Part shown: positions 51,638-61,233 of the stretch, one piece after another
How positions within the stretch are numbered: position 1 is the stretch's first letter
How the letters are laid out: every line of letters begins with the position of its first letter
Assembly: GCA_964486335.1 (NCBI GenBank)
Contig: CAZAMB010000013.1
Coordinates: forward strand, 91,907 to 155,906
Source of the DNA: CAZAMB01 sp964486335
GTDB taxonomy: Bacteria > Planctomycetota > Phycisphaerae > UBA1845
DNA length: 64,000 nt
Reading direction: 5' to 3'
The notes under the pieces: generated by a model
The model's database searches: none
The model's input: the letters and a program-made list of their open reading frames with translations, nothing else
Told to the model about the DNA's origin: nothing
Program-made: the position numbers and the translations under genes

Positions 51638-52834
51638 ATGTCTACCAGAAAGCTCATCTCAACCATGTCGTGGACCGTGTTCGCGGTGGCGACGGCGATG
51701 TTGTCGGCGCGAACCTCAGCGCGCGCCGGCGGAGCGGGATGTGACCCGGCCGCATCGGCGCGCGACCCAATCGCCACCAGCCATTGCGAGCGCCGACCGA
51801 TCGATCTGGTCATTTGTCTCGACACTTCGGGCAGTATGGAGGCGTTGATCGATTCCGCACGGGCGAGGCTGTGGGACATCGTCACGTCGTTGTCGAGTGC
51901 CCGGCCGACACCTGAACTTCGCGTGGGACTGCTGACCTACGGATCGCCGTCGCGGTCATCGGCTTCGCAAGGCTGGGTCGCCCATCAAATCGGCCTCACG
52001 TCGGACCTCGACACCGTCTACGCCAGAATGATGGGGTTTTCGACGGACGGCGGCGATGAGTTTGTCGGATGGGTGCTTCAGGATGCGATCACCAAAATGA
52101 ACTGGTCGCGCGATCCGAAGGCGCTCAAAATGGTGTTCGTGGCGGGCAACGAGTCGGCCGATCAGGCCCGTGACGTGTTCAATTTTCGAAGTGTCGCGGC
52201 GCAGGCCAGGTCGCGCGGGATCATCGTCAATTCCATCTACGCGGGCAACCGCGAGGCCGGCGTGTCGGAACGATGGTCCGAAGTGGCCGACTGCGGCGGA
52301 GGCAATTACTCGGCCATCGACATGCGCTGCGGCACGGTGCAGATCGAAACGCCGCAGGACAAGATTCTGCTCGAACTCAACATGAAATTGAACGCGACTT
52401 ATGTTCCCTACGGAGCGGAGGGTCGCGCGGGCGCGGCCAACCAAATGGCCCAGGATGCCAATGCCGAGCGTATGGGCAGGGCTTCGGCGGCCAGTCGCGC
52501 GCGGGCCAAAGCAACCGTTGTCTATCAGAACTCCGGTTGGGACCTTGTGGATGCCGTGGCGCGAAAGGAGAAAAAACTGGAGGACTTGAAGGATGCGGAG
52601 TTGCCCGCGCCGATGCAGGCCTTGCCGCCCGCGGAAAGAGCCGACTATCTTGCCAAAAAGAGCGAGGAACGAGCGGTAATCCAGCGTCAGATCGCCGAAA
52701 TCAGCGCTGAACGGGAACGGTTCCTGAAGGATGCCCGGGCGAAGTCCGCGAACGGAAAAACCGCGCTTGATGATGCGATCGTCGCCGCCATCCGCGAACA
52801 GGCCCGCCAGCAGGGATTCAAGTTCACGGATTGA
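51638..52834 (+). CDS. Exported von Willebrand factor type A domain protein
   Basis: The 398-residue protein has a signal peptide (about 10-30) and a VWA domain with the MIDAS motif D62-T-S-G-S66 in LVICLDTSGSM, a threonine in LLTYGSPS region and a later aspartate (STDGGDEFVG). MIDAS domains bind divalent metal and protein ligands. A helical, Lys/Glu-rich C-terminal part (about 290-398) follows. ATG 51638 has GGGAG seven bases upstream; a frame opening at 51515 would place 41 extra residues before the signal. Secreted VWA proteins often work in adhesion or assembly. Partner unknown. Confidence 0.82.
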   Translation: MSTRKLISTMSWTVFAVATAMLSARTSARAGGAGCDPAASARDPIATSHCERRPIDLVICLDTSGSMEALIDSARARLWDIVTSLSSARPTPELRVGLLTYGSPSRSSASQGWVAHQIGLTSDLDTVYARMMGFSTDGGDEFVGWVLQDAITKMNWSRDPKALKMVFVAGNESADQARDVFNFRSVAAQARSRGIIVNSIYAGNREAGVSERWSEVADCGGGNYSAIDMRCGTVQIETPQDKILLELNMKLNATYVPYGAEGRAGAANQMAQDANAERMGRASAASRARAKATVVYQNSGWDLVDAVARKEKKLEDLKDAELPAPMQALPPAERADYLAKKSEERAVIQRQIAEISAERERFLKDARAKSANGKTALDDAIVAAIREQARQQGFKFTD

Positions 52835-52874
52835 GCAACGATCCGCGGTGCGAAACGGCGGTCGCCATCAGTTG

Positions 52875-53447
52875 TTAGGGACCGAGTCCGCGATTGTAGG
52901 GCGACATCAAATGCCGCAGGACATCGTGGCTCGTTTCGGGAACAAGCAGTTGTCCGTTCATCGTTTGGGCTTCGGGAACCAAAGGATAGCGATGCGCGAA
53001 CGCAAATCCACCGGCGAACATATCGAACTTCACGCGAACGTCGTTGAAAACGTGGCTAGCGCAAGCCCCGCCGTCGGATACGACAGGCGGGGTTCGCGTC
53101 GTCCACCGAAACGCCGGATAGCGACCGGGAATCCATGTCGGCGGGATCGGTTCAAACCGGTAGGTCGTTACGGATTGCGTGCAAGTCTTGCAGGCAAGAT
53201 GAATGTGCCCGATGGCGAGACGTCGCGGGCCGACAGCGAAATAGACAAGCCCGAGGCAGGCAACCACGATTCCCCGCACAATCCACTTTCGTCGACGCGT
53301 GGCGGGCGTGCGACTGTCAAATGTCGTAACGTCAAGCGGATCAAACGCTCGCCCGCATTCCGGACAAACATTCGCGGGCAGTCCGTACAATGAATAGCCG
53401 CAACCGAGACATCGAGCGTTTTCCATCCTCGGTGTAGTGATTGACAT
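52875..53447 (-). CDS. Zinc-ribbon single-pass membrane protein (CxxCGYSLYG...CPECG type)
   Basis: The 190-residue protein carries the planctomycete-type ribbon with C13, C16, C28 and C31 (CLGCGYSLYGLPANVCPECG), then FDPLDVTTF, one membrane helix (about 56-72) and an external domain with a short C-x2-C. The ribbon is on the cytoplasmic side by the positive-inside rule. Function is unknown; it shares the ribbon with the gene at 41530 but not the membrane part. It is convergent with the VWA gene. Confidence 0.75.
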   Translation of the reverse strand: MSITTPRMENARCLGCGYSLYGLPANVCPECGRAFDPLDVTTFDSRTPATRRRKWIVRGIVVACLGLVYFAVGPRRLAIGHIHLACKTCTQSVTTYRFEPIPPTWIPGRYPAFRWTTRTPPVVSDGGACASHVFNDVRVKFDMFAGGFAFAHRYPLVPEAQTMNGQLLVPETSHDVLRHLMSPYNRGLGP

Positions 53448-53622
53448 CCCGCCGATCCCTGAAGTGCGACCACGTCTGCCATGTACACACGTTGTCGAAA
53501 GGCCCCGCGAATCGCTGGCGACCCCATTCTAGCATCGATCAACCGCACGAGTACAATCCGGGGCTTTCTCATTCGGAGGTTGGTCGCCTCCGGTTCCCGA
53601 CGAAAGGACTCGCCGATCCACG

Positions 53623-55074
53623 ATGACTGAAGTCGATGCTCCCAGTCTCCTGTCCAGCGAAAAGGCCCGGCGTCGCGCGGAGCTTCGCAACGTCATTGCC
53701 ATCGGACTTCCCGCCGTGATCACGACCGTGGCCCGCGCGGTGATGGACGTGACGGATTATGTCATGGTCGCTCAGCTTCCGACGCGCGACGCACAGGCGG
53801 CGATCCTGCCGGCCCAGGTCATCATGTGGTCGTACATCGTGCTGGGGCTGGGCATTGTGTCGATGGTGAATACGTTTGCGGCGCAGGCGCTGGGGCGGCG
53901 CGACGATTGCGAAGGAGCCGCTTACGCCTGGCAGGGCATCTATCTTTCAATTCTTTTTGGTGGTCTGGCGGTCGTCGTGATATCGGCGGTTCCGGCCGCG
54001 GTCGCGTGGATCGGACACGACCCCGGCGTGCAGGCCAACGAGATTGCCTATATGCGCGTCGCGCTGCTGACGACCGGTCCGACACTGATCGCCGAGGGTC
54101 TTGGGTGGTATTTCATCGGGATTCATCGCCCTAAAGTGCCGATGTGGGCGGCCTTGGAATCGGTCGTGGTCAACGTCGCGGTCTCCGGCGTGCTGATTTT
54201 CGGCTATCTTGGTTTTGAACCGATGGGGATCGCCGGTGCGGCCTGGGGCACGATGTTCGCGGTATGCTATCGCGCGATTCGACTCGGCGCGGTGTTCCTT
54301 TCGCATCCGATGGACCGGGATTTCCACACGCGAACCACGGCGCGTCCGTCGCTGGCCCGGATACGAAACCTGCTTCGTGTCGGGGTGCCGGCCGGTGTTC
54401 AACTGACCTCGGAAATCGTTGTGTGGGCGATCTTCGTGAATCTGCTCATCGGTCGCCAGTTCGGCACGATTCACCTCGTCGCCAACAACGCGGCGTGGCA
54501 ATACATGCGGGTGGCCTTCATGCCGACGATCGGCGTGGGGCGAGCACTGAGTTCGCTGGTCGGCAAATCCATCGGTGAGGGCGATTGTGAACGTGCCAAG
54601 CGAGAGACGCGAACCGTTTGTCTTCTCACCATGGGTTACATGAGCGTCCTGTCCATCACCTATTGCGTTTTCGGCGAGTCGCTCATCGCGCTGCTGACCC
54701 ATGACGCGGAAGTGGCGCGCATCGGACGAAACATCATGGTGTGCGCGGCCGTCTTTCAGTTCTTCGACGCGGTGAGCATCACTTTCACGGCCTCGCTTCG
54801 CGGAGCGGGCGATACGTTTATTCCATCGATTTTCTTTATTGCCTCCCACTGGTTGATCATCGTGGGCGGCGGGTGGTGGATTATCACCGCCTTTCCGGGT
54901 TTGACGAGCATCGGTCCCTGGATCGCCGCCTCAGTGCTCATTGGGGTCTCGGCCGCGTTTCTGTGGTATCGTTGGCGAAGCGAAGCCTGGGTGACGATCG
55001 ACCTGTTCGGCGCGACCGGCCACGCGCGTGAGGACGCATCAGCGATGACGAAAGCGAGCGGAGAAAGTTCCTAG
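53623..55074 (+). CDS. MATE family multidrug and toxic compound efflux transporter
   Basis: The 483-residue protein has the twelve-helix MATE pattern in two halves. The N-half runs IAIGLPAVITTVARAVMDVTDYVMVAQL; the C-half includes NNAAWQYMRVAFMPTIGVGRALSSLVGKSIGEGD, where family members keep small residues and a G-x-x-x-G. Such exporters exchange Na+ or H+ for organic cations. No regulator adjoins it. It is followed by purN on the same strand with a 46-bp gap. Confidence 0.9.
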   Translation: MTEVDAPSLLSSEKARRRAELRNVIAIGLPAVITTVARAVMDVTDYVMVAQLPTRDAQAAILPAQVIMWSYIVLGLGIVSMVNTFAAQALGRRDDCEGAAYAWQGIYLSILFGGLAVVVISAVPAAVAWIGHDPGVQANEIAYMRVALLTTGPTLIAEGLGWYFIGIHRPKVPMWAALESVVVNVAVSGVLIFGYLGFEPMGIAGAAWGTMFAVCYRAIRLGAVFLSHPMDRDFHTRTTARPSLARIRNLLRVGVPAGVQLTSEIVVWAIFVNLLIGRQFGTIHLVANNAAWQYMRVAFMPTIGVGRALSSLVGKSIGEGDCERAKRETRTVCLLTMGYMSVLSITYCVFGESLIALLTHDAEVARIGRNIMVCAAVFQFFDAVSITFTASLRGAGDTFIPSIFFIASHWLIIVGGGWWIITAFPGLTSIGPWIAASVLIGVSAAFLWYRWRSEAWVTIDLFGATGHAREDASAMTKASGESS

Positions 55075-55120
55075 AAGATCGGACGGTCCCGCTCGGAATA
55101 CTGCAACGGATTCAGAGGCA

Positions 55121-55732
55121 ATGAACGACACGTCCGAAACCAAAAACCTCTCGCTGGCGGTGCTCATTTCCGGAGGCGGGCGGTCGCTGATGAACCTTCA
55201 CGATCGCATCGGGCAGGGAGCGCTCTCGGCGTCGATCCGCGTTGTGGTGAGTTCGCGCGCCGAAGCCGCGGGCGTCGCGAAAGCTCGGGCTGCCGGGCTT
55301 AACGTGGTCGTCGCCGATCGAAAATCGTTGTCTGCGGAAGAGTTCCAACAACGGATTACTGACGCCGTTCGCGGCGTCGACCTTGTGTGCATGGCCGGAT
55401 TTCTTTCGCTTTGGCGCATTCCGTCCGACCATCGGGGCCGCGTCATCAACATCCACCCGGCGCTGCTGCCGGAATTTGGCGGCCGCGGCATGTACGGTTC
55501 GCACGTTCATGAGGCTGTTCTGAAGGCCGGACGGGCGGAAAGCGGCTGCACCGTGCACTTCTGTGATGATGAGTACGATCGCGGGCCTACTATTTTACAG
55601 CGAAGGGTCGCGGTGCGTCCCGACGATACGCCCGAAACGCTGGCAGCGCGGGTATTTGAACAGGAATGCCTCGCCCTGCCTGAGGCGATTGAGTTGTTCG
55701 CGCAGGGTCGAATTCGTTGGGAGCAAAAATAA
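55121..55732 (+). CDS. purN: Phosphoribosylglycinamide formyltransferase
   Basis: The 203-residue enzyme adds a formyl group from 10-formyl-THF to GAR in purine synthesis. AVLISGGGRSLMNL is the GAR phosphate loop; VINIHPALLPEFGG contains the catalytic Asn and His; GCTVHFCDDEYDRGP carries the catalytic Asp. AGAGG precedes the ATG. Other pur genes are not in the window. Confidence 0.94.
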   Translation: MNDTSETKNLSLAVLISGGGRSLMNLHDRIGQGALSASIRVVVSSRAEAAGVAKARAAGLNVVVADRKSLSAEEFQQRITDAVRGVDLVCMAGFLSLWRIPSDHRGRVINIHPALLPEFGGRGMYGSHVHEAVLKAGRAESGCTVHFCDDEYDRGPTILQRRVAVRPDDTPETLAARVFEQECLALPEAIELFAQGRIRWEQK

Positions 55733-55829
55733 ACCGTGACCACTCGCGGCGAATGATCGGTTACATTTCAAAGTGGCATACGCTGACGGTGTAGATTTGG
55801 ACAGTGATACCTTTCCTGCAAGGGGGGCA

Positions 55830-55859
55830 AGCGATCGCGCCAAACTGGCCGCGATCGCT
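55830..55859. repeat. Perfect 10-bp palindrome with GCGATCGC arms
   Basis: AGCGATCGCG and CGCGATCGCT are exact complements around a 10-nt loop. Each arm contains the octamer GCGATCGC. About 100 bp after purN and with no T-run on either strand, so a structural or Rho-linked role is more likely than an intrinsic terminator. Confidence 0.5.
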
Positions 55860-55977
55860 CGTTCTCACCCGCCCTTCCCCCTATCGGAAAGCACCCGCTG
55901 CGAAGTCCGACATGACCCAAGCCTCCCTTCCGACCGCGCCGTGCTTGCAACGACGAAGCGGCCGTGACAAACATTCG

Positions 55978-56006
55978 GCTCCCCCACGATAAATCGCGGG
56001 CGGAGC
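55978..56006. repeat. Short REP-like palindrome
   Basis: GCTCC...GGAGC arms enclose ACGAT-AA-ATCGC, giving a 29-nt nearly perfect hairpin. The sequence type (CACGATAAATCG core) looks like a dispersed intergenic repeat, but only one copy is in the window. Confidence 0.4.
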
Positions 56007-56304
56007 GAAACAGACCGATTGATCAGCGATTTCTGGCATTGAGATTCCCAAAGTATGCGCAGCGTCGGCCCAAAGGCGCTGGTGCGTCTTTACGTTTCGG
56101 CGGGGAGATGAACAAAGTCGAACGCGAACGATCCCGTTCGGCGGTGCGTGAAATGCGACCCATCCGAACTCGCGACGCCTATGAAAGCCCATCAATGGCG
56201 CCGCGTCTTACCCGTGCTCGCGTCGTTCGATTATTGCACCACGGATTGTCCGGTCAAGTCCGATTCTTCAGCCGAGCGCGTCGATTCGGCGGGATGATGG
56301 CCGG

Positions 56305-59300
56305 CTATTCGCCGCCCTTGACGGACGCGCGGACGACTTCGATCTGACCAGTGGCCATGTTGTAAAAGAGCCGTTCTGCGGCCAGTTGATCCGGAAGCCG
56401 TCCCGGCGATTGTTTCACGATTTGAGCCTTTTGATGCGTCGTGCCGTGAATCATGAGAATTTTTCTTGGTCGCTCATATATGACTTCATTGGCCGTGAGG
56501 GAGAGTCGCTCCACTTCGTCTTGCAACGTCACCGTTCCAAACGCCCGAAACTGGCGCAGGCGTTCGGAACTCAGACGACCCATGCGTTGGCTGGTCGGTT
56601 TTCTTTCCGCGGATCGATCGAGGAAGTCGATGGTCAGGACGTCGCATTCCAGGAACGTCCGGCGACCAGGAACGCCCGACGACGTTGCGCCCTCCGCCAA
56701 GCCGAATACCTTCTCGAGTTGCTCGCCGCTGAGGTGCGTCATTTGCACCGCGCCCTCGAACAGCGTCTGGTCGATCGCGAAATCGTACCACATTCGATCA
56801 CGCCACTGGACCAGTGTCTTCGACGGGCCCGATTCGCTCGCGCTCGAAAAAAGGTCGGACGCGCCCGTTTCGGCCAGTGCGCTTGCCGTCGGCGACGGCG
56901 GGCGAAAATCCTCCAGTTGCAGGGTACCCGGACCCTCGATCAGCATCTTGGACAATTCGGCTCGCAGATGGACGGAGAGCTTTGGTCCGGCGATGCGCGC
57001 GCGGCTTGTCATGCGTCCCGTCGTCTCATCGACTTCAGCCGTGTGGGCCACGGCGTTTCCCGTAGCTTCGATATAGCGAGGCTCTTTGTCGAAACCCTTG
57101 ATGCCGACTCGGTTTTTATCTCCGGTTCGACGACCAATCGCGCGAGTTACCATCCCCAGCACGCCCGTTCGTTTGACCACTGGCGGAGCAGCTGGTTTCG
57201 GAGCCGCATCCTCAAATTCGACCAACAGTCGCTCGCTGTCAAACGTTGTCGTTGATTCGCTCGTGGCATGGACTTCGCCCATGAATTCGGCTCGGTTTTC
57301 CCGACCTCTATACTTCATCCACTCGGCCCAGGTGACGGCGATAGGAATCGGGCGGTCTACTTGTCGGCCGTCGAGGTCTTTTCTGGACTCAAACGTCATC
57401 CGTCCGCGACCCGGAATCTCCGCCCACTGATCAAGCACGTTCAGGCTGATCTGGCGACCGGTCGCGCCAAACGACTCCAGACGCACTGAAGCGGGCCGAT
57501 CATCACGACCGACCACTTCGGCCGCTTCAATCTCCTGAAGATCGTTGATCTTGCAATCGAATTGGTCGCACGAGACTTCAAACGATTGAGAAGGGTCATT
57601 TACGCTGACATCGCCAAAGGCCCGCAATCGGCGCGCAATCACCACCGTCGTGTCTTCGTTTTCAGAGGACGCGGCCGTAGTCAGTGCGTTCGGGCGATTC
57701 GCGACCGTTTCGATGGGCATCGCGGGATCTGGCGACTGCGCCGATGACTCGGTGGACTCGCTCCGCTTGACGCGCTCGAAATCGACGATGAGCTTGTCGG
57801 ATGCTTCCAGCGTGCGATCTCCCTGAACGGCCGTGACGTGACCCGTGGCAACGGCGGTTCGAGGCGTCGGACGTCCGGCAGGGTCGGCACCCATGGTCAC
57901 GTCGATTGTGTCGCAGGTCATTCGATCGGCCTTCTGCATCATGACGACATCGCCGGTTCCCACGAGCCGTTGAATCGTCTGCCGCACACTGCCCCAGGAT
58001 TCCACCACCGACAAGTCTACCGCAAGTGAATCGGCCTCAAGTGTCGTGTCGCCTTCTCGCAGCGCAGTGCGTCCGACGAAGTCCACATGGTCGAGAACAC
58101 GAAACTCACGCCGCGAAATCGCTCCCGTAAAGTCGATCGCCGTTTTTTGCAGTACTCGACCCTTGGCGCGAACTTCCTCGGCGAACTCAATTTCGCGCCG
58201 CGCGATTTGGTTGCTCTTTTCCAATGATTTGCCGCTCTTTTCGGCCGGCTTGTGTTCCGTCGCCCCTGCCCCCGCCACAAGCCCATCGACCGTCAGATCG
58301 CCTTCCAGGCGGCCCGGTCCGACGATCGAAACGATCATCGCGTCGTCTTCCCGTTGCACCGAAACCGACCGCCCGGTAATGACTCCCTGCCGGGCGGCGC
58401 GGACGACCACCGGCGCGGACGGCGAACCGAACAGACGAACCTCGCCTCCATCCGGATCGTAGCTGAGCGTCTCGCAGGTAGCGTCGCCTTCGGGGTGTGA
58501 AACCCGGGCCGGGCTCCCCGATGCCGTCACACGCGCGCGAACGGCTTCACTCGATGGAACTTCTGACGCGGGCAGCGCGTCCACGACGAGACGTCCGCTC
58601 CACGTTAGTTCAATTCGTTCCGGCGGCGCTTCGGACTTCCCCTTCGACGCGGCGTCATCGCCTTGTTCCGGCATCGGCGCAGCTTCGGTCTGTTTCTCGC
58701 CGGGAGAAAACTCGCGGAGAATCTCAAGCACATCCGCTTGCAATCGCGACTGCGTCGCGTCGCCGATAATTTGCCGAGCATCGATCTCTCCCTCGAATCG
58801 ACCCTGGTATCTCGCCACACTCGCCGGCGAGGCCGCCTCTTTTGCATGAAAAACCGGCGCGTCACTGGTTGCGACTCGGGATGCCACGGCTGATTGCGCA
58901 GGCTCCGAAGCCGACGATTTCGCACGGCTCTCCCTGGTCGACGCTACCCGCGACTCAATCGTTGCGCGAAGCCACTCGACGACGGTTTGCGATGGTTTCG
59001 CTGAGTCCGCTGCCCCCGGCATGGCCACGCGAAGTCGCTGCTGCGCATCGATCAGCTCCAGCCGGCCGCCACGTTCGATGCGAAGCGATTCCACCCGGCC
59101 GCGCCGTTCGTCGAACCGAACCTCTAGATGCGATGCGTCCAGCGAAACATCTCGCGCGGATACGAGAAACTGACCGGGAATCGTCAAACGTCCGAATTCA
59201 ACGTCAAACTCCAACGATTCGCATTGAATGCCGAGGATGTCCGCCGGTTCCGGCTTGCTTCGACGTTCCTCGGGCAGTCGCGCCTTTTCTTCTTTGGAGC

Positions 59301-59916
59301 GGCGATCAAATTCGATCACCACGTTTCCTTTCAGGCTGCCCCGCAATGGTTCCAACCCGCTGCCGCCCTTGCGCTTCGCCTCGAGCGCGCCCTCGTTGGC
59401 CGTCACCCGAATGTCGTTTCCGTCATTCGTTTGCATCCGGATTTCAGGCCGCCGAAGAAGGAACTCGTGGTCCGATCCCTCGCGCGGCGACCAGTCGCTC
59501 ACCGTAAGCTCGAGCTTCGCATCGCGGCCCTCTTTGGCGTAAAGAGAAATCGTAATGTCCTGGCTCAGGCCGATGACCGCGCCCTCAACCGTGACTCCGG
59601 ACGCGGAACCCGTTCGATCGCTCGATTCCGCGCTTGGGCGATCAGGAGGTGAAGGCAATCGCGGTGCTTTTGCGGCGGACGGCGGTGGCGCCATCAGGCT
59701 GTACTGGTACATTGAGAAACACACGAGCAGAATGGCCAGCGTGGCCGAGGCGACCACGATCGTCCGAAGCAGCGAGCCGCCGGACCTTTTAAATGACCGC
59801 TTCCTACCATTGGAGGCGCGGAATACTGCCATGGGGAGCGAACCCAGGCCGGCGTTCCTTCCAGCATGTGAAACGCCGAGGGGAGTTGCCATGAAATCTG
59901 AACGATTCTTTCCCAT
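56305..59916 (-). CDS. Giant OstA/LptA-LptC-like periplasmic protein
   Basis: The 1203-residue protein has one membrane anchor (about 49-71, LLRTIVVASATLAILLVCFSMY) and then a long, wholly soluble region of repeated OstA-like beta-jellyroll units. Examples are LEFDVEFGRLTIPGQFLVSA, MTCDTIDVTMGADPAGRPTP and FECDVLTIDFLDRSAERK-type segments near 600-1150. In LPS transport LptC anchors and LptA bridges the periplasm using this fold; here both roles may be in one chain. Typical LptA is 170-190 residues. The start is uncertain: ATGs at 59916, 59892 and 59832 are all possible and none has a good ribosome site. No LptB, LptF or LptG is in the window. Confidence 0.7.
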   Translation of the reverse strand: MGKNRSDFMATPLGVSHAGRNAGLGSLPMAVFRASNGRKRSFKRSGGSLLRTIVVASATLAILLVCFSMYQYSLMAPPPSAAKAPRLPSPPDRPSAESSDRTGSASGVTVEGAVIGLSQDITISLYAKEGRDAKLELTVSDWSPREGSDHEFLLRRPEIRMQTNDGNDIRVTANEGALEAKRKGGSGLEPLRGSLKGNVVIEFDRRSKEEKARLPEERRSKPEPADILGIQCESLEFDVEFGRLTIPGQFLVSARDVSLDASHLEVRFDERRGRVESLRIERGGRLELIDAQQRLRVAMPGAADSAKPSQTVVEWLRATIESRVASTRESRAKSSASEPAQSAVASRVATSDAPVFHAKEAASPASVARYQGRFEGEIDARQIIGDATQSRLQADVLEILREFSPGEKQTEAAPMPEQGDDAASKGKSEAPPERIELTWSGRLVVDALPASEVPSSEAVRARVTASGSPARVSHPEGDATCETLSYDPDGGEVRLFGSPSAPVVVRAARQGVITGRSVSVQREDDAMIVSIVGPGRLEGDLTVDGLVAGAGATEHKPAEKSGKSLEKSNQIARREIEFAEEVRAKGRVLQKTAIDFTGAISRREFRVLDHVDFVGRTALREGDTTLEADSLAVDLSVVESWGSVRQTIQRLVGTGDVVMMQKADRMTCDTIDVTMGADPAGRPTPRTAVATGHVTAVQGDRTLEASDKLIVDFERVKRSESTESSAQSPDPAMPIETVANRPNALTTAASSENEDTTVVIARRLRAFGDVSVNDPSQSFEVSCDQFDCKINDLQEIEAAEVVGRDDRPASVRLESFGATGRQISLNVLDQWAEIPGRGRMTFESRKDLDGRQVDRPIPIAVTWAEWMKYRGRENRAEFMGEVHATSESTTTFDSERLLVEFEDAAPKPAAPPVVKRTGVLGMVTRAIGRRTGDKNRVGIKGFDKEPRYIEATGNAVAHTAEVDETTGRMTSRARIAGPKLSVHLRAELSKMLIEGPGTLQLEDFRPPSPTASALAETGASDLFSSASESGPSKTLVQWRDRMWYDFAIDQTLFEGAVQMTHLSGEQLEKVFGLAEGATSSGVPGRRTFLECDVLTIDFLDRSAERKPTSQRMGRLSSERLRQFRAFGTVTLQDEVERLSLTANEVIYERPRKILMIHGTTHQKAQIVKQSPGRLPDQLAAERLFYNMATGQIEVVRASVKGGE

Positions 59917-60014
59917 TCTGTGGGGAGTTTACCCGGTTTCGATCGATCGGTCGCTGTGGAATCTCGTCGCTCGAACGGCGATGTTTCGGGCACGAAACCG
60001 GACACGTGTCCGGC

Positions 60015-61112
60015 TCAATGCCCTTTGCCGACGCCCTCGCGTTGGAGGCATGCGGCGAATTCTGCACGCTGCCGAACAAGTTCCGGCGGAAGCTCCGCGT
60101 ACATGTAATCAAAACAGTCCAGCGGATCGACGTCTCTCATGGCCTCGTATCGATCGACAGCCGAAGCAACCTCGGCCAACACGTCCTTTTCGATCTCAGC
60201 CACAAGTTTGTCGTTGAGGATGCCTCGTTTGACCAAATAACCTTGATATCGGGGGATCGGATCGAGCTTCTCCCACTTCTTGACTTCGTCGTCCGAGCGA
60301 TACTTCGTCGGATCATCCGCCGTTGTGTGCACGCCGAGGCGATACGTCACCGCTTCGATCAGCGTCGGTCCGCCGCCCTTTTTTGCCTTTTCCACGGCTT
60401 CCTTCGTGGCGACATAGACCGCCAGCGGATCGTTGCCGTCCACCTGAATGCCGTCAAAACCATAGGCCACGGCTTTCTGCGCAATGGTCTCCGAGGCCGT
60501 TTGCGCCTCGCGCGGAATCGAAATCGCCCACTGGTTGTTTTGAATCAGCGTGATCAGGGGAAGATTGTAGGCCCCCGCGAAGTTCAAGGCCTCATGAAAA
60601 TCGCCTTCGCTGGTGCCGCCGTCCCCGCAATAGCACAGCACGGCCTGCTTGTCCCCGCGAAGTTTCATCGCCCAAGCCAGTCCCATTGCGTGGGGCACCT
60701 GCGAAGCGATCGGAACAGCGATCGGCAGGTCGCGAACGCCCTCGGGCGGACGGCAACCCTCCTCGTATCCGCCCCAAAAAAGCAGGACGGTTTCAAGCGG
60801 CCATCCACGATGATAAAACGATCCCGGCTCACGGAACGCGGGAACGACCCAATCCTCCTTGTCCATAACGATCGTCGAAGCGCAATGGGCGGCTTCCTGA
60901 CCCCGGCACGGCCCATAGGTTCCGATCCGCCCCTGTCGCTGCATATTGATGCACCGTTCGTCGAGCCGGCGGGCCGTCAGCATCAGGCGGTACAGATGAA
61001 TCGATCGATCGGCATCGAGCTTCGGATCAAGGGCTGCATCAACCTTGCCGCCCCCGTCGAGGATCGATAGGTATTCCACTTTGGGTTTAATCTTGATGGG
61101 CTTTCGAGGCAC
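60015..61112 (-). CDS. 2-oxo acid (pyruvate-type) dehydrogenase E1 alpha subunit
   Basis: The 365-residue thiamine-diphosphate enzyme subunit decarboxylates pyruvate or a branched 2-oxo acid with an E1 beta partner. Motifs are GRIGTYGPCRGQEAAH, the TPP/Mg motif GDGGTSEGDFHEALNFA, a phosphorylation-loop-like YRLGVHTTADDPTKYR, and RLMLTARRLDERC at the start. It begins MPRKPIKIKPKVEYLSI. The beta subunit, which normally follows, is not in the window; the next gene on this strand is the LptA-like protein. Whether pyruvate or branched-chain substrates are used cannot be told; the leucine genes at 46-49 kb make the latter worth considering. Confidence 0.9.
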   Translation of the reverse strand: MPRKPIKIKPKVEYLSILDGGGKVDAALDPKLDADRSIHLYRLMLTARRLDERCINMQRQGRIGTYGPCRGQEAAHCASTIVMDKEDWVVPAFREPGSFYHRGWPLETVLLFWGGYEEGCRPPEGVRDLPIAVPIASQVPHAMGLAWAMKLRGDKQAVLCYCGDGGTSEGDFHEALNFAGAYNLPLITLIQNNQWAISIPREAQTASETIAQKAVAYGFDGIQVDGNDPLAVYVATKEAVEKAKKGGGPTLIEAVTYRLGVHTTADDPTKYRSDDEVKKWEKLDPIPRYQGYLVKRGILNDKLVAEIEKDVLAEVASAVDRYEAMRDVDPLDCFDYMYAELPPELVRQRAEFAACLQREGVGKGH

Positions 61113-61233
61113 GCGCTACCCTTCCCAGAATTAAATTCCGCTCGCCGACTCCGGCGCGAAATGTCGCCATCTCGACCACCGAGCCGGAACATTGTAACGA
61201 AAACCGACCCACTGGACACCCGGCCGACAATCA

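Larger units (their letters stand above)
55733..56304. other. Convergent intergenic stretch after purN
   Basis: About 570 bp between purN and the end of the LptA-like gene. No supported gene; it holds two palindromes (55830 and 55978). Confidence 0.5.

Noticed and set aside
55773..56347. Short plus-strand frames after purN
   Set aside because: Arg/Pro-rich without start signals; region holds palindromes instead.
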